DNA of 64,000 bases from Ramlibacter sp. Leaf400 (GCF_001424545.1 NZ_LMQL01000008.1:62001-126000); one strand, 5' to 3'. Positions 7,912 to 18,821 are shown, counted from the stretch's first letter. Made by a program: numbers and translations. Notes: a model not told the origin generated them from the sequence alone.

Positions 7912-9126
7912 CTATGTCGCCTGGGCCTCGTCCGCCAGCACTTCCCCCGGGGAAGGCGAGCGGCCGGGCGCCGCCATGGGCCAGGCGACCACCAGCCAGA
8001 GGAACGTCAAACCGGCGCAGGCGGCGAACAGGCCCTGCGCTCCAACGTGCTTGGCCAGCCAGCCGCCGACCGCGCCACCGGCGAAGAAGCCCAGCGATTG
8101 AAGGGTGTTGTAGACGCCCAGGGCGGATCCCCGGGCGTGCGGCGGCGCCATGCGCGAGGCCATGCTCGGCTGGCTGGCCTCCAGGACGTTGAAGCCGCAG
8201 AAGAAGACGAACAGCACGGCCGCCAGCAGGGCCACCGACGGCCGTTCGGCCGTGAAGGCCAGCACGACCTGGACCGCGCCCACCAGCGCCACCGACGCCA
8301 GGAACACCGCGCGCAGGTAACCGCGCCGCTCCAGCGGGAACAGCGTGGCGCCCATCACGAAGAAAGACGCCAGCACCGTCGGCAGGTACACCGTCCAGTG
8401 GCGGTCCTTGTCCAGGCCGGCCTGCACCAGCAGGGCCGGGATGGCCACCCACATGGCCAGCTGCACGGCGTGCAGGACGAACACGCCCACGTCCAGGCGC
8501 AGCAGCCCGGCGTGGCGCAGCACTTCACGCAGGCCGCCGCGCGGCCTGCCCGGGTTCTTGTGCTCCGCCGGCTCCGGCGGCGTCCACCAGACCACCACCG
8601 CCATGCAGGACAGGGCCAGCAGGCCGGTGATGCCGAACAGGAGCGGCAGCCCGCCCACGCCGGCCAGCAGCGGGGCCGCCACCAGCGACAGCGCGAACAT
8701 CAGCCCGATGCTGGCGCCCACCATCGCCATGGCCTTGGTGCGGACCTCGTCGCGGGTCTGGTCGGCCAGCAGGGCCGTCACCGCGGCCGAAACCGCGCCG
8801 GCGCCCTGGAGCGATCGCCCGACGATGAGCCAGAGCAGGCTGTCCGCCGCCCCCGCCACGAAGCTGCCGCCGGCGAACACCGCCAGCCCCAGGAGGATGA
8901 CCCGCTTGCGGCCGAACCGGTCCGAGGCCATGCCGAACGGGATCTGCAGCAGGCCCTGGGTCAGGCCGTAGATGCCCATGGCCAGGCCGACCCGCGCGGC
9001 GTCGTCGCCGCCCGGATAGCGCGCGGCCTCGAGCGCGAACACCGGCAGCACCAGGAAAAGGCCGAGCATGCGCGCGGCGAACACCAGGGCGAGCGAACCG
9101 CTGGCGCGGCGCTCCAGGGGCGTCAT
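7912..9126 (-). CDS. MFS transporter
   Basis: A 404-residue major facilitator with about twelve predicted membrane helices. The loop between helices 2 and 3 carries the MFS signature in [13 protein letters not shown], and a second half-repeat begins after the Arg-rich central loop. It resembles drug-efflux-like MFS proteins (YajR/arabinose-efflux-like group), but no substrate can be assigned. The ATG at 9126 is used; an in-frame GTG at 9159 would add eleven polar residues and has no clear ribosome binding site. It lies between ssb and the divergent uvrA. Confidence 0.88.
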   Translation of the reverse strand: MTPLERRASGSLALVFAARMLGLFLVLPVFALEAARYPGGDDAARVGLAMGIYGLTQGLLQIPFGMASDRFGRKRVILLGLAVFAGGSFVAGAADSLLWLIVGRSLQGAGAVSAAVTALLADQTRDEVRTKAMAMVGASIGLMFALSLVAAPLLAGVGGLPLLFGITGLLALSCMAVVVWWTPPEPAEHKNPGRPRGGLREVLRHAGLLRLDVGVFVLHAVQLAMWVAIPALLVQAGLDKDRHWTVYLPTVLASFFVMGATLFPLERRGYLRAVFLASVALVGAVQVVLAFTAERPSVALLAAVLFVFFCGFNVLEASQPSMASRMAPPHARGSALGVYNTLQSLGFFAGGAVGGWLAKHVGAQGLFAACAGLTFLWLVVAWPMAAPGRSPSPGEVLADEAQAT

Positions 9127-9274
9127 GCGGTGCCGGTCGGGATGGGAGGTGGAGGTCACGAGGAGCGGGATCCGGCCGCGGGCGGCCAAAACGGGCCGGG
9201 ACGGGCACCGGCGAGCCCGCATTGTCAGGCATGGCGGGCCCGGCCTTGGCGCGGCGGCGACCCGGCCGTCTATC

Positions 9275-12208
9275 ATGGTCGGTTTCCCTCGACCAGCCCA
9301 GCGTTTGAACACCTCCGAAGGCAAGTACCTGGCCCGCTCCCTGCAGGACCAGCGGATCTCCATCCGCGGGGCGCGCACCCACAACCTCAAGAACATCGAC
9401 CTGGACCTGCCGCGCAACCAGCTGGTGGTGATCACCGGGCTGTCGGGTTCGGGCAAGTCCTCGCTCGCCTTCGACACGCTGTACGCGGAGGGCCAGCGCC
9501 GCTACGTCGAGAGCCTGTCGGCCTATGCGCGGCAGTTCCTGCAGCTGATGGACAAGCCCGAGGTCGACCTGATCGAGGGCCTCTCGCCGGCCATCGCCAT
9601 CGAGCAGAAGGCCACCAGCCACAACCCGCGCTCGACCGTGGGCACGGTGACGGAGATCCACGACTACCTGCGCCTGCTGTTCGCGCGCGCCGGCACGCCC
9701 TACTGCCCCCACCACGACATCCCGCTGACGTCGCAGACGGTTTCGCAGATGGTGGACACGGTGCTGGCGCTGCCGCCGGACACGCGGCTGATGGTGCTGG
9801 CGCCGATCGCGCGCGAGCGCAAGGGCGAGTTCGAGGACGTGTTCGCCCACATGCAGGCGCAAGGCTACGTGCGCTTTCGCATCAACGGGCAGCCGTACGA
9901 GGCCGAGAACCTGCCCAAGCTGAAGAAGACCGAGAAACACGACATCGACGTGGTGGTCGACCGCCTGAAGGTGCGGCCCGAGGTGCAGCAGCGCCTGGCC
10001 GAAAGCTTCGAGGCGGCGCTGCGGCTGGCCGAGGGCCGCGCCGTCGCGCTGGAGATGGACGGCGGCAAGGAACACATGTTCAACGCCAAGTTCGCCTGCC
10101 CGATCTGCCACTACTCCATCGCCGAGCTGGAGCCGCGCCTGTTCTCCTTCAACTCGCCGGTGGGCGCCTGCCCGGAATGCGACGGCCTGGGCTGCATGGA
10201 GTTCTTCGATTCGCAGCGGGTGGTGGCGTTTCCCTCGCTGTCGCTGGCGTCGGGGGCGATCAAGGGCTGGGACCGCCGCAACCCCTACTACTTCAGCATG
10301 ATCGAGAGCCTCGCCAAGCACTACCGCTTCAGCGTGGACGAGGCTTTCGAGAACCTCGAGCTGCCGGTGCAGAACGCCGTCCTGCAGGGCTCGGGCGACG
10401 AGGAGATCCGCTTCAGCTACGTGATGGAGTCCGGCAGTACCGCCGGCAAGAAGGTCACGAAGAAGCACCCGTGGGAGGGCGTGATCCCCAACATGGTCCG
10501 GCGCTTCCGAGAAACCGACTCGGCCACCGTGCGCGAGGAGCTGGCCCGCTACCGCAGCCTGCAGCCCTGCCCCGTTTGCGCCGGCACCCGGCTGCGCACC
10601 GAGGCCCGGCACGTGCGCGTGGGCGACAACGAGCAGGCCCGCAGCATCTACGACGTCAGCCGCGTGACGTTGCGCGATGCGCTGGCGTACTTCGAAGGCC
10701 TGCAGCTGCACGGCGCCAAGGCCGAGATCGCCTCCAAGGTGGTGCGCGAGATCGCGGCGCGGCTGAAGTTCCTCAACGACGTGGGCCTGAATTACCTGAG
10801 CCTGGAGCGCAGCGCCGAGACGCTCTCCGGCGGCGAGGCCCAGCGCATCCGGCTGGCCAGCCAGATCGGCTCGGGCCTGACCGGCGTGATGTACGTGCTG
10901 GACGAGCCCAGCATCGGGCTGCACCAGCGCGACAACGACCGGCTGATCGGCACGCTCAAGCACCTGCGCGACATCGGCAACAGCGTGCTGGTGGTCGAGC
11001 ACGACGAGGACATGATCCGTGCCGCCGACCACGTGGTGGACATGGGGCCGGGCGCCGGCATCCACGGTGGCCGCGTCATGGCGCAGGGCACGCCCGAGGA
11101 GGTGGAGGCCACTGCGGAATCGCTCACCGGCCGCTACATGGCGGGCACGCTCAAGATCCCCGTGCCCAAGAAGCGCCACGTGTGGCTGCCGCTGGAAGGC
11201 GGCAAGCCCGGCGAGCTGCAGCGGCTGCGCATCGCGGGCGCGCGCGGCAACAACCTGAAGGACGTGACGGTCGAGATCCCGGTGGGCCTGCTGACCTGCG
11301 TGACCGGCGTTTCCGGCTCGGGCAAGTCGACCCTGGTGAACGACACCCTCTACGCGGCCGTCGCGCGCACGCTCTACCGCGCGCACGAGGAGCCGGCGCC
11401 GCACGAGGAGATCGACGGCATCGAGCACTTCGACAAGGTGATCAACGTCGACCAGTCGCCGATCGGCCGCACGCCGCGCAGCAACCCGGCCACCTACACC
11501 GGCCTCTTCACGCCCATTCGCGAGCTGATGGCCGAGACCGCCACGGCCAAGGAGCGCGGCTACGGGCCCGGGCGCTTCTCCTTCAACGTGTCCGGCGGCC
11601 GCTGCGAGGCCTGCCAGGGGGATGGCGTGGTGAAGGTGGAGATGCACTTCCTGCCCGACGTCTACGTGCCCTGCGACGTCTGCCGCGGCCAGCGCTACAA
11701 CCGCGAGACGCTGGAGGTGCAGTGGAAGGGCCGCAACATCGCGCAGATCCTGGACCTGACGGTCGAGGACGCGCACGAGTTCCTCAAGCCCGTGCCGGCC
11801 ATCGCGCGCAAGCTGCAGACGCTGCTGGACGTGGGGCTGTCGTACATCAAGCTGGGGCAGGCCGCGACCACGCTGTCAGGCGGCGAGGCGCAGCGGGTGA
11901 AGCTGGCGCTGGAGCTGTCGAAGCGGGACACGGGACGGACGCTGTACATCCTGGACGAGCCGACGACGGGGCTGCACTTCGCGGACATCGACCTGCTGCT
12001 GAAGGTGCTGCATCAGTTGCGCGATGCAGGGAACACCATCGTCGTCATCGAGCACAACCTGGATGTGATCAAGACGGCGGATTGGTTGGTGGATATGGGG
12101 CCGGAGGGCGGGGCTGGGGGTGGGACGGTTGTGGGGGCGGGGACGCCGGAGGACATCGCGGCGAATGCAGCGAGTCACACGGGGCGCTACCTCAAGCGGC
12201 TGCTCTGA
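9275..12208 (+). CDS. uvrA: Excinuclease ABC subunit UvrA
   Basis: The 977-residue ATP-dependent DNA damage sensor of nucleotide excision repair, which works as a dimer with UvrB. The first ABC module opens with [17 protein letters not shown] and Walker [10 protein letters not shown], followed by a zinc finger (CPICHYS ... CPECDGLGC). The second module has GVSGSGKST, the zinc finger CEACQGDG ... CDVCRG, and an ABC signature [12 protein letters not shown] with Walker [11 protein letters not shown]. The start is uncertain: ATG at 9275 is used, but TTG at 9305 is in frame and closer to the conserved region. I see no LexA-type CTGT-N8-ACAG box in the 148-base gap to the MFS gene. Confidence 0.96.
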   Translation: MVGFPRPAQRLNTSEGKYLARSLQDQRISIRGARTHNLKNIDLDLPRNQLVVITGLSGSGKSSLAFDTLYAEGQRRYVESLSAYARQFLQLMDKPEVDLIEGLSPAIAIEQKATSHNPRSTVGTVTEIHDYLRLLFARAGTPYCPHHDIPLTSQTVSQMVDTVLALPPDTRLMVLAPIARERKGEFEDVFAHMQAQGYVRFRINGQPYEAENLPKLKKTEKHDIDVVVDRLKVRPEVQQRLAESFEAALRLAEGRAVALEMDGGKEHMFNAKFACPICHYSIAELEPRLFSFNSPVGACPECDGLGCMEFFDSQRVVAFPSLSLASGAIKGWDRRNPYYFSMIESLAKHYRFSVDEAFENLELPVQNAVLQGSGDEEIRFSYVMESGSTAGKKVTKKHPWEGVIPNMVRRFRETDSATVREELARYRSLQPCPVCAGTRLRTEARHVRVGDNEQARSIYDVSRVTLRDALAYFEGLQLHGAKAEIASKVVREIAARLKFLNDVGLNYLSLERSAETLSGGEAQRIRLASQIGSGLTGVMYVLDEPSIGLHQRDNDRLIGTLKHLRDIGNSVLVVEHDEDMIRAADHVVDMGPGAGIHGGRVMAQGTPEEVEATAESLTGRYMAGTLKIPVPKKRHVWLPLEGGKPGELQRLRIAGARGNNLKDVTVEIPVGLLTCVTGVSGSGKSTLVNDTLYAAVARTLYRAHEEPAPHEEIDGIEHFDKVINVDQSPIGRTPRSNPATYTGLFTPIRELMAETATAKERGYGPGRFSFNVSGGRCEACQGDGVVKVEMHFLPDVYVPCDVCRGQRYNRETLEVQWKGRNIAQILDLTVEDAHEFLKPVPAIARKLQTLLDVGLSYIKLGQAATTLSGGEAQRVKLALELSKRDTGRTLYILDEPTTGLHFADIDLLLKVLHQLRDAGNTIVVIEHNLDVIKTADWLVDMGPEGGAGGGTVVGAGTPEDIAANAASHTGRYLKRLL

Positions 12209-12280
12209 GCTTTCAGTGGCGCGCGCCTACAGCGTTGGCGCTTCGTGCGCGCTACTGTCTTGCGGAACAGGAGACGCATG

Positions 12281-12499
12281 ATGGATAAGTCCACCCGCCC
12301 CGGCGAGGAGCCAGACCGCATCAACATCGAAGACCCCAAGGACCGCGCCGAGTGGGCGCGCAAGCTGGACTGCTCGGAGGCTCAGCTTCGTGAAGCGGTC
12401 AAGGCAGTGGGCGACGAGGCCGGCGCCGTGGAGATGCACCTCCACGGCGTGCACAGCACGACCAATTCCGATCGCGTGCATGAACTCGGGGACGACTGA
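12281..12499 (+). CDS. DUF3606 small protein
   Basis: A 72-residue protein of the DUF3606 family, common in proteobacteria and of unknown function. The family pattern RINIEDPKDRAEWARKL, then the Cys/Ser-x-x-L-x-x-AVKAVGDEAGAVEMHL segment, is clear. It is soluble and acidic. AGGAG at 12269-12273 sits seven bases before the ATG at 12281; a second ATG at 12278 is too close to it. It ends 15 bases from the stop of the convergent pyrF. Related proteins often accompany stress-response genes, but nothing here shows such a link. Confidence 0.82.
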   Translation: MDKSTRPGEEPDRINIEDPKDRAEWARKLDCSEAQLREAVKAVGDEAGAVEMHLHGVHSTTNSDRVHELGDD

Positions 12500-12513
12500 A
12501 AGGTCCCCTTGCC

Positions 12514-13338
12514 TCAGGGCTTGGCTGCCTCCAGCGCCGCGCGCGTCTTCTCCGCTTCGCGCCGCGCCGCCTGGGCGAAGTCCTCGCCCGACGACGCATA
12601 CAGGATCGCGCGCGACGAATTGACGACGATGGGCGCGTCGGCCCGCCAGCCCGCGCGGACCGTGGCCACGGCATCACCGCCCTGGGCGCCGACCCCGGGG
12701 ATCAGCAACGGCAACGTCGGCGCAATCGCCCGCACCCGCTCGATCTCATTCGGATAAGTCGCGCCCACCACCAGGCCCAGCTGCCCGTTCAGGTTCCAAG
12801 GCCCCTGCGCCAGCCGGGCGACGTGCTCGTACAGCAAGGGCGATCCCTCGACCGAGCCCAGCCGCTGGTTCTGCAGGTCGTCCCCACCCGGGTTCGACGT
12901 GCGGCACAGAAGGAAAGCGCCCTTGCCTTCATGCTTCAGGTACGGCGCGACCGAATCGAACCCCATGAACGGGGACAGCGTCACCGCATCGGCCCCGTAG
13001 CGCTCGAACGCCTCGATGGCGTACTGCTCCGCGGTCGATCCGATGTCGCCGCGCTTGGCATCCAGGATCACCGGCACGTGCGGCGCCACCCGGCGCATGT
13101 GCGCGATCAGCTTCTCGAGCTGGTCCTCCGCCCGGTGCGCCGCGAAGTACGCGATCTGCGGCTTGAAGGCGATCGCAAGGTCCGCGGTGGCGTCGACGAT
13201 GCGCGCGCAGAACTCGTGGATGCGGGAAGCGTCGCCCCGCAACCCCGCCGGGAAACGCTTGGGCTCGGGGTCCAGGCCCACGCACAGCATGGACCCGTTT
13301 CGCTCTTGCGCGCCGCGCAGCATCTCCAGGAACGTCAT
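12514..13338 (-). CDS. pyrF: Orotidine 5'-phosphate decarboxylase
   Basis: A 274-residue enzyme of the last step of UMP synthesis, converting OMP to UMP. It belongs to the long subfamily 2 seen in actinobacteria and Burkholderiales: the catalytic segment reads [17 protein letters not shown] (the Asp-x-Lys-x-x-Asp proton relay), and the protein opens with [13 protein letters not shown]. The phosphate-binding end has PGVGAQGGD and [12 protein letters not shown]. The start at 13338 gives the usual N-terminus [10 protein letters not shown]. It is divergent from the DMT transporter gene with only 35 bases between starts. Confidence 0.96.
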   Translation of the reverse strand: MTFLEMLRGAQERNGSMLCVGLDPEPKRFPAGLRGDASRIHEFCARIVDATADLAIAFKPQIAYFAAHRAEDQLEKLIAHMRRVAPHVPVILDAKRGDIGSTAEQYAIEAFERYGADAVTLSPFMGFDSVAPYLKHEGKGAFLLCRTSNPGGDDLQNQRLGSVEGSPLLYEHVARLAQGPWNLNGQLGLVVGATYPNEIERVRAIAPTLPLLIPGVGAQGGDAVATVRAGWRADAPIVVNSSRAILYASSGEDFAQAARREAEKTRAALEAAKP

Positions 13339-13373
13339 GCGGCCGATTGTAGGGATGACCCACAATCGCCCCG

Positions 13374-14261
13374 ATGCAGAGACTCAGCCGGCAGCAACTC
13401 GTCCTCCTGGTGCTCCTGACGGCGGTATGGGGCATCAACTGGCCGGTGATGAAGCTGGGCGTGACCGGCTACCCGCCGCTCACCTTCCGCGCGCTGTCGC
13501 TGGTCCTCGGGCTGCCGGTGCTGGCCGCCGTGTTGCTGGCGATGAAGGTGCCGTTCTCGGTGCCCCGGCGCGACTGGCCGCAATTGCTGCTGCTGGCCGC
13601 CACCAACATGTTCGTCTGGCACGTCTGCATCATCCTGGCGGTGAGCACGCTGTCGAGCGGCCGCACGGCCATCCTGGGCTACACGATGCCGATCTTCTCG
13701 GCGTTGATCGGCGCCTGGTTCTTCTCCGCCGTTCTCTCGCAGCGCGGCTGGCTGGGCGTGAGCGCGGCGGCGCTGGGCGTGGCGTTGCTGCTGTGGCACG
13801 AGTTCACCCAGTTGGCGGGGCGGCCGGGGGGCGTGGCGCTGGCCCTGGTCGGGGCGGCGGTCTGGGCCCTGGGCACGCAGCTCTTGCGCCGCACGACCAT
13901 CGACCGGCCCACGCTCACGCTCTCGTTCTGGATGACGGCGCTCACCGCGGCGGTGATGACGGTGCTGTCCATCGTGTTCGAGCGCTCGCAGTGGGCCTGG
14001 CCGCACGATGCGGCGATGGGCGCGATCGGCTTCAATGCCGTGCTGGTGTTCGGCTTCGCCCACGTGGTCTGGTTCTACCTGGCCCGCAGCCTGCCGCCGG
14101 TGGCGTCCACGCTCAGCGTGATGTTCATCCCGGTGGTGGGCGTGTTCTCGGGGGCGCTGTGGCTCAAGGAAGCGCTGCACTGGCAGGACTGGACCGCCGT
14201 TGCGCTGATGGTGGTGGCGATCGCTTCGGTGCTGTGGCCGGCGCGGCCGGCGCGGGCCTGA
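13374..14261 (+). CDS. DMT-family (EamA) transporter
   Basis: A 295-residue drug/metabolite transporter with ten hydrophobic segments arranged as two five-helix EamA repeats. The first helix has the typical [15 protein letters not shown] and the second repeat begins near [15 protein letters not shown]. EamA proteins export amino acids, purines or other metabolites; the substrate here is not predictable. It is one of three EamA genes in the window (the others start at 35863 and 39595). It ends six bases from the convergent M48 protease gene. Confidence 0.88.
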   Translation: MQRLSRQQLVLLVLLTAVWGINWPVMKLGVTGYPPLTFRALSLVLGLPVLAAVLLAMKVPFSVPRRDWPQLLLLAATNMFVWHVCIILAVSTLSSGRTAILGYTMPIFSALIGAWFFSAVLSQRGWLGVSAAALGVALLLWHEFTQLAGRPGGVALALVGAAVWALGTQLLRRTTIDRPTLTLSFWMTALTAAVMTVLSIVFERSQWAWPHDAAMGAIGFNAVLVFGFAHVVWFYLARSLPPVASTLSVMFIPVVGVFSGALWLKEALHWQDWTAVALMVVAIASVLWPARPARA

Positions 14262-14267
14262 GGCGCG

Positions 14268-15122
14268 CTACTGGCGCTTGACCGGCGGCGAAGCCGCCAC
14301 GGCCTGCTGGTACAGGCCGCGCACCTTGGGCACGTTGTCGCGCAGGCGGGCCAGCCGGTCCGGGCCGGTGGGGTGCGTGGACAGGAACGCCGGCCCCTGC
14401 TCGCCGCCCGAAGCCTTGCCCATCTTTTCCCAGAGCGAGACCGAAGCTTCGGGCACGTAGGCCCCGCGGGCCCCCATCTCCAGGCCGATCAGGTCGGATT
14501 CGATCTCGTCCTCGCGCGAGAAGCGCAGCGTCAGCAGCTGGGTGCCGATGTTGGCGGCCACGTCGCCCAGCTGACCCAGGCCGAACAGCGCCGCGCCCAT
14601 CGACAGCAGCGCGCCGGTGCCGGCCTGCTTGGCGATGCGGGCCCGGGCGTGCTCGCGCACCGCGTGCGCGATCTCGTGGCCCATCACCATGGCGAGCTCG
14701 TCGTCGGTCAGCTGCAGCTGGTCGAGGATGCCGGTGTAGATGGCGATCTTGCCGCCGGGCATGCAAAAGGCGTTGATCTGCTTGCTGCCCAGGAGGTTGA
14801 CCTCCCAGCGCCAGCCCTTGGCGCGGTCGTTCCAGCGCAGGCTGTGCGGGATCAGGCGCGAGGCGACATAGCGGATGCGCTGCAGCTGCGGATGGTTGTC
14901 CGGCGCCAGCGCGCCCTGCTGGCGCGCCTTGGCCATCATCTCCGAGTACTGCTGCTGCGAAGCGGCCTCGATCTCCTCGGCCGGCACCAGGCCGCGCGCG
15001 CGGGAAGGTCCGCCGACGTCGACCTGGGCCAACGCGGGCGCGGCAGCCGTCGCACCCGCGAGCGCCAGGAAGCCACGGCGTGGCATCCAGGGCGAGTTCT
15101 TCGGGTAGCACATCTGGCACAT
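14268..15122 (-). CDS. M48-family metalloprotease
   Basis: A zinc metallopeptidase of the M48 (HtpX/Oma1/LoiP-like) group. The zinc motif HEIAH lies within MGHEIAHAVREH, and the third ligand region is EDEIESDLIGLEM. A hydrophobic export segment RRGFLALAGATAAAPALAQ precedes the mature part, so the enzyme is probably periplasmic, where such proteases act in envelope quality control. The start is uncertain: candidates are 15122 (giving MCQMCYPK), 15113 and 15086. I use 15122 because a Cys-containing leader before the signal seems to be a feature of related proteins, but 15086 gives a cleaner twin-Arg-like signal peptide. Confidence 0.88.
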   Translation of the reverse strand: MCQMCYPKNSPWMPRRGFLALAGATAAAPALAQVDVGGPSRARGLVPAEEIEAASQQQYSEMMAKARQQGALAPDNHPQLQRIRYVASRLIPHSLRWNDRAKGWRWEVNLLGSKQINAFCMPGGKIAIYTGILDQLQLTDDELAMVMGHEIAHAVREHARARIAKQAGTGALLSMGAALFGLGQLGDVAANIGTQLLTLRFSREDEIESDLIGLEMGARGAYVPEASVSLWEKMGKASGGEQGPAFLSTHPTGPDRLARLRDNVPKVRGLYQQAVAASPPVKRQ

Positions 15123-15153
15123 GAGGCAATAATAAAAGGGATCGGCCGAGCAG

Positions 15154-16530
15154 ATGTCAGACAAAAGCCCCACGCAGCCTCAGACGAGCCCGGCCCCCGG
15201 TTGGATCGCAAGCCTCAAGGTCTATGCGGAGCCGCCTACGCTGCGCATGCTGGCGCTGGGTTTTTCGGCCGGGCTGCCGCTGCTGCTCGTGCTGGGCACG
15301 CTGAGCTTCCGCCTGCGTGAAGCCGGCATCGACCTCGCCACCATCGGGTACCTCTCCTGGGTCGGCCTCGCCTACGCGTTCAAGTGGGCCTGGGCGCCGC
15401 TGGTCGACCGCCTGCCGCTGCCGCTGCTCACGCGCCTGCTGGGGCGCCGGCGAAGCTGGCTGCTGGTATCGCAGGCGGCCATCGTGGCGGGCCTGGTCGG
15501 CATGGCCTGGTTCGACCCTTCCGTCGACCGCACGCTGGTGGCGTTGTGCGCGCTGGGCGTGGCCTTCGCCTCGGCCACGCAAGACATCGCGCTGGACGCA
15601 TTCCGCATCGAGTCGGCCGACGCCAACCGGCAGGGCGCGCTCGCCGCGGCCTACCAGACCGGCTACCGCCTTGCGATGATCTGGGCCGGCGCCGGCGTGT
15701 TCTGGATCGCCGCGCGCGCCGAGGTGCCGGGCGGCGTCACCTACCAGCACGAGGCCTGGCGCTTCGCCTACCTCGTGATGGCCGGCTCGATGGCCGTCGG
15801 CATCCTCACCGTGCTGCTGTCGCCCGAGCCGATCCGCCGCGTGCTGCCGCCGGCGCGTGATGCCGCCCAGTGGCTGCGCGAGACCCTGGTCGAGCCCTTC
15901 GCGGAATTCCTGCGCCGCTACGGCAGCCAGGCCGTGCTGGTGCTCTCGCTGATCGCTGTCTACCGCATCAGCGACGTGGTGATGGGCATCATGGCCAACC
16001 CGTTCTATTCCGACATGGGCTTCACCAAGACCGAGGTGGCCAACATCACCAAGGTCTATGGCGTGGTCATGACGCTGCTGGGCACCTTCATCGGCGGCCT
16101 GATGGCGATGCGCCTGGGCGTGATGCGGGTGATGATGCTGGGCGCGCTGCTCAGCGCCGGCAGCAACCTGCTGTTCGCCTGGCTGGGCTCGCGCGGGCAC
16201 GACGTGCCGGCGCTGATGCTGGTGATCTCGGCCGACAACCTGGCGTCCGGCATCGCCTCGGCGGCCTTCATCGCCTACCTCTCCAGCCTGACCAACGTGA
16301 ACTACTCCGCCACGCAGTACGCGCTGTTCAGCTCCATGATGCTGCTGCTGCCCAAGTGGCTGGCCGGGTTCTCGGGCAAGTTCGTGGAGCAGTTCGGCTA
16401 CGGCAACTTCTTCACCGTGACCGCCTGCCTGGGCGTGCCGGTGCTGCTGCTGGTGTGGTTCGCCTCGCGCATGCACGCGGCGGCGGGGAACACGCAGGCA
16501 CCGCCCGCGCGGGTCGAGGCGATTTCCTAG
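15154..16530 (+). CDS. AmpG-like MFS permease
   Basis: A 458-residue MFS protein of the AmpG muropeptide permease group, which imports anhydromuropeptides released during cell-wall turnover. The family markers are the opening LGFSAGLPLLLVLGTLSFRLREAGI, the GLAYAFKWAWAPLVDRLPLP segment after helix 2, and the TQDIALDAFRIE motif. About twelve to thirteen membrane helices are visible. Its last four bases overlap the convergent acyl-CoA synthetase gene. It lies 31 bases from the divergent M48 protease start; both have envelope roles but co-regulation is only a guess. Confidence 0.9.
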   Translation: MSDKSPTQPQTSPAPGWIASLKVYAEPPTLRMLALGFSAGLPLLLVLGTLSFRLREAGIDLATIGYLSWVGLAYAFKWAWAPLVDRLPLPLLTRLLGRRRSWLLVSQAAIVAGLVGMAWFDPSVDRTLVALCALGVAFASATQDIALDAFRIESADANRQGALAAAYQTGYRLAMIWAGAGVFWIAARAEVPGGVTYQHEAWRFAYLVMAGSMAVGILTVLLSPEPIRRVLPPARDAAQWLRETLVEPFAEFLRRYGSQAVLVLSLIAVYRISDVVMGIMANPFYSDMGFTKTEVANITKVYGVVMTLLGTFIGGLMAMRLGVMRVMMLGALLSAGSNLLFAWLGSRGHDVPALMLVISADNLASGIASAAFIAYLSSLTNVNYSATQYALFSSMMLLLPKWLAGFSGKFVEQFGYGNFFTVTACLGVPVLLLVWFASRMHAAAGNTQAPPARVEAIS

Positions 16531-18005
16531 CCGCGTCGGACCCGCGCCGCCAGCGACTGGCGCTGCACCTTGCCCAAGGCCGTCTTCGGCAGCGCCTCCA
16601 GCCGCACCCAGTGGCGCGGCAGCTTGAACCGCGCCAGCCGCGCCGCCAGGTGCTCGCGCAAGGCCTCGTCGCTGGCCTGCGCCCCCGGGCGCAGCACCAC
16701 GGCCACGGCCACCGCCTCGCCCCAGTCCGCATCGGGCACGCCGAAGGCGGCGCATTCCAGCACGGCCGGGTGGTCCGACAGCGGCGCCTCGATCTCGGCC
16801 GGGTGGATGTTCTCGCCGCCCGAGATGATCAGCTCCTTGGCGCGGCCCACGATGCTGTAGCTGCCGTCGGCCGCCCGCGACGCGAGGTCGCCGGTGCGGA
16901 ACCAGCCGTCCGCATCGCACGCCGGCTGGTCGGGCCAGTAGCGCTGCACCACGTTGCCGGCCCGCAGGCAGACCTCGCCGCTGCCGTCCTTGCCGGTGTT
17001 GGCCAGCCGCACCTCGACACCCTCCGGCGGCCAGCCACAGGACCCGACGTGGTCGAACGCGTGTTCCGGCGGTAGCGCGATCGAGAAAGGCCCCGTCTCC
17101 GTCGCGCCGTAGACGTTGCACACCGGAAGGCCGCGTTCGTGGAAAGCCTGCACGAGCTGCGCCGGCAGCAGGCTGGAGCCGGCCCACACCGCGCGCAGGC
17201 TGGCCAGGTCGGCCCGCGGCCAGTCCGGATGTTCGACCAGCGCCTTCATCGTCGCCGGCACCTGCAGCGTCAACGTCGGGCGATGGAGGGACAGGGCCCC
17301 GAACGTCGCCTCGGGCGTGAACCGCGGATGCAGCAGCACCTGCGCGCCCGCGTACAGCGCCGGCAGCGTCTGGATGCACAGGCCGCCGACGTGGAACAGC
17401 GGCAGCACCGTGAGTACGCGGTCCTGGGGCGTCATCCGCTGCACGGCGGAAGCGATGCGCATGTTGGCCAGCAGGTTGGCCTGGGTGTGGACCGCGACCT
17501 TGGGCCGGCTCGTGGTGCCGGAGGTCGCCACCAGCAGCACGGCGGCATCGGCCGCGGCGTGGTCCGGCGCCGCATGCTCGCCGCCGCCTTGCAGCGACGC
17601 CAGCGCGTGCACGGCCATTCCGTTGCGAGCGCCCAGTGCCGCCGCGGCGGGCGCGAAGGCTTCGTCGTGCACGAGGTGCGCAGGCCCGCATTCGGCCACC
17701 AGCGTGTCCCACTCGGCCGGCGCCAGCCGGAAATTCAGCGGCAGCAGCACCGCGCCGATGCCCGCCAGCGCGAACAGCAGCGCGACCTGCTCCACATGGT
17801 TCAGCCCCAGCCACGCGACGCGGTCGCCGGGCCGCACGCCCCAGTCGTGCCACAGGGTCGCGGCGATGGAGGCCGCGCGCTCCGACAGCGCCGAATACGA
17901 GAGCACCCGCCCGTCGAAGACCATCGCCGGCGCATCGGGTTGTCGTCGCGCATGCAACGCCAGCACCTGCGGCAGGTCTCGCGGCTGGAAAGTGGCTACG
18001 CCCAT
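16527..18005 (-). CDS. Acyl-CoA synthetase (AMP-forming)
   Basis: A 492-residue ANL-superfamily enzyme that would activate a carboxylic acid to its CoA thioester through an acyl-adenylate. The adenylation motifs appear in order: P-loop-like VATSGTTSRPKVAVHT, YGATETGPF, WFRTGDLA, the hinge KELIISGGENIHPAEIE and the catalytic-Lys motif PKTALGKVQRQ. The substrate class (medium/long-chain fatty or aromatic acid) cannot be settled from these motifs. No other beta-oxidation gene is adjacent. The ATG at 18005 lies next to a short AT-richer stretch that also contains the start region of the divergent response regulator. Confidence 0.9.
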   Translation of the reverse strand: MGVATFQPRDLPQVLALHARRQPDAPAMVFDGRVLSYSALSERAASIAATLWHDWGVRPGDRVAWLGLNHVEQVALLFALAGIGAVLLPLNFRLAPAEWDTLVAECGPAHLVHDEAFAPAAAALGARNGMAVHALASLQGGGEHAAPDHAAADAAVLLVATSGTTSRPKVAVHTQANLLANMRIASAVQRMTPQDRVLTVLPLFHVGGLCIQTLPALYAGAQVLLHPRFTPEATFGALSLHRPTLTLQVPATMKALVEHPDWPRADLASLRAVWAGSSLLPAQLVQAFHERGLPVCNVYGATETGPFSIALPPEHAFDHVGSCGWPPEGVEVRLANTGKDGSGEVCLRAGNVVQRYWPDQPACDADGWFRTGDLASRAADGSYSIVGRAKELIISGGENIHPAEIEAPLSDHPAVLECAAFGVPDADWGEAVAVAVVLRPGAQASDEALREHLAARLARFKLPRHWVRLEALPKTALGKVQRQSLAARVRRG

Positions 18006-18095
18006 TTACCTAACTTTACCGCCGCGACAAGCCCTCTTTCGCCGTGCTGCCGATGCTGGGCCACATCGGCGGTCCACGTGACTAACATTGCCCCC

Positions 18096-18809
18096 ATGCA
18101 GCAACTCCTGATGATCGAAGACGACGCGCGGCTGGCCCAGATGGTGGGCGAGTACCTCGAGCGCTCCGGGTTCGGCGTGACCAAGGCGGTCGACGCCAAG
18201 GCCGGCCTCGGGCTGCTGCAGGAGCCCGCCAACGGCCAGCTGCCCGACCTGGTGGTGCTCGACCTGATGCTGCCCGACCTGGACGGGCTGGAGGTCTGCC
18301 GCCGCATCCGCTCCATGCAGGGCGAGGCCGGCCGGGTGCCGGTGCTGATGCTCACCGCCAAGGGCGACCCGATGGACCGCATCGTCGGCCTGGAGATCGG
18401 CGCCGATGACTACCTGCCCAAGCCTTTCGAGCCGCGCGAGTTGCTCGCCCGCATCCGCGCCATCCTGCGGCGCCGCGGCGAAGGCGCGCCGCCCACGGCC
18501 AAGCACATGCGCTTCGGCTCGCTGGAGATCGACCGCGACGCGCGCACCGTCACCGTCGGCAGCGAGCTGCGCGAGCTCACCTCCTACCAGTTCGACCTGC
18601 TGGTCGCGCTGGCTGAGCGGGCCGGCCGCGTGCTCACCCGCGACCAGATCATGGAAGCGGTGCGCGGTCGCGAGCTGGAAGCCTTCGACCGCTCGATCGA
18701 CGTGCACATGGGCCGCATCCGCGCCGCCATCGAGGCGGACGTGAAGAACCCCAAGCGCATCCTCACCGTGCGCGGCGTCGGGTACGTCTTCGCCAAGCAG
18801 CAAGACTGA
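18096..18809 (+). CDS. OmpR-family response regulator
   Basis: A 237-residue two-component regulator. The receiver domain (1-120) has the acidic pair E8-D9-D10, the phosphoacceptor D56 in VVLDLMLPD, the switch Thr in MLTAKG and the Lys in YLPKPFEPREL. A winged-helix DNA-binding domain follows (about 140-235), with TSYQFDLLVALAERAG and the C-terminal hairpin RGVGYVF. It is cotranscribed with the sensor kinase 12 bases downstream. The nearest characterised relatives are RstA/OmpR-like regulators; the signal and targets are unknown. Confidence 0.93.
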   Translation: MQQLLMIEDDARLAQMVGEYLERSGFGVTKAVDAKAGLGLLQEPANGQLPDLVVLDLMLPDLDGLEVCRRIRSMQGEAGRVPVLMLTAKGDPMDRIVGLEIGADDYLPKPFEPRELLARIRAILRRRGEGAPPTAKHMRFGSLEIDRDARTVTVGSELRELTSYQFDLLVALAERAGRVLTRDQIMEAVRGRELEAFDRSIDVHMGRIRAAIEADVKNPKRILTVRGVGYVFAKQQD

Positions 18810-18821
18810 CCCGCCGCGCTC

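Noticed and set aside
9127..9274. LexA (SOS) box before uvrA
   Set aside because: I looked for CTGT-N8-ACAG or a close variant in the uvrA upstream region and found none.
8525..11776. 1083-codon open frame on the minus strand opposite uvrA
   Set aside because: Repeated His/Val/Leu/Arg/Gly composition without motifs; antisense shadow of uvrA.
7897..12288. 1463-codon open frame on the plus strand over the MFS and uvrA genes
   Set aside because: It overlaps well-supported uvrA in another frame and shows no domain; a GC-driven artefact.
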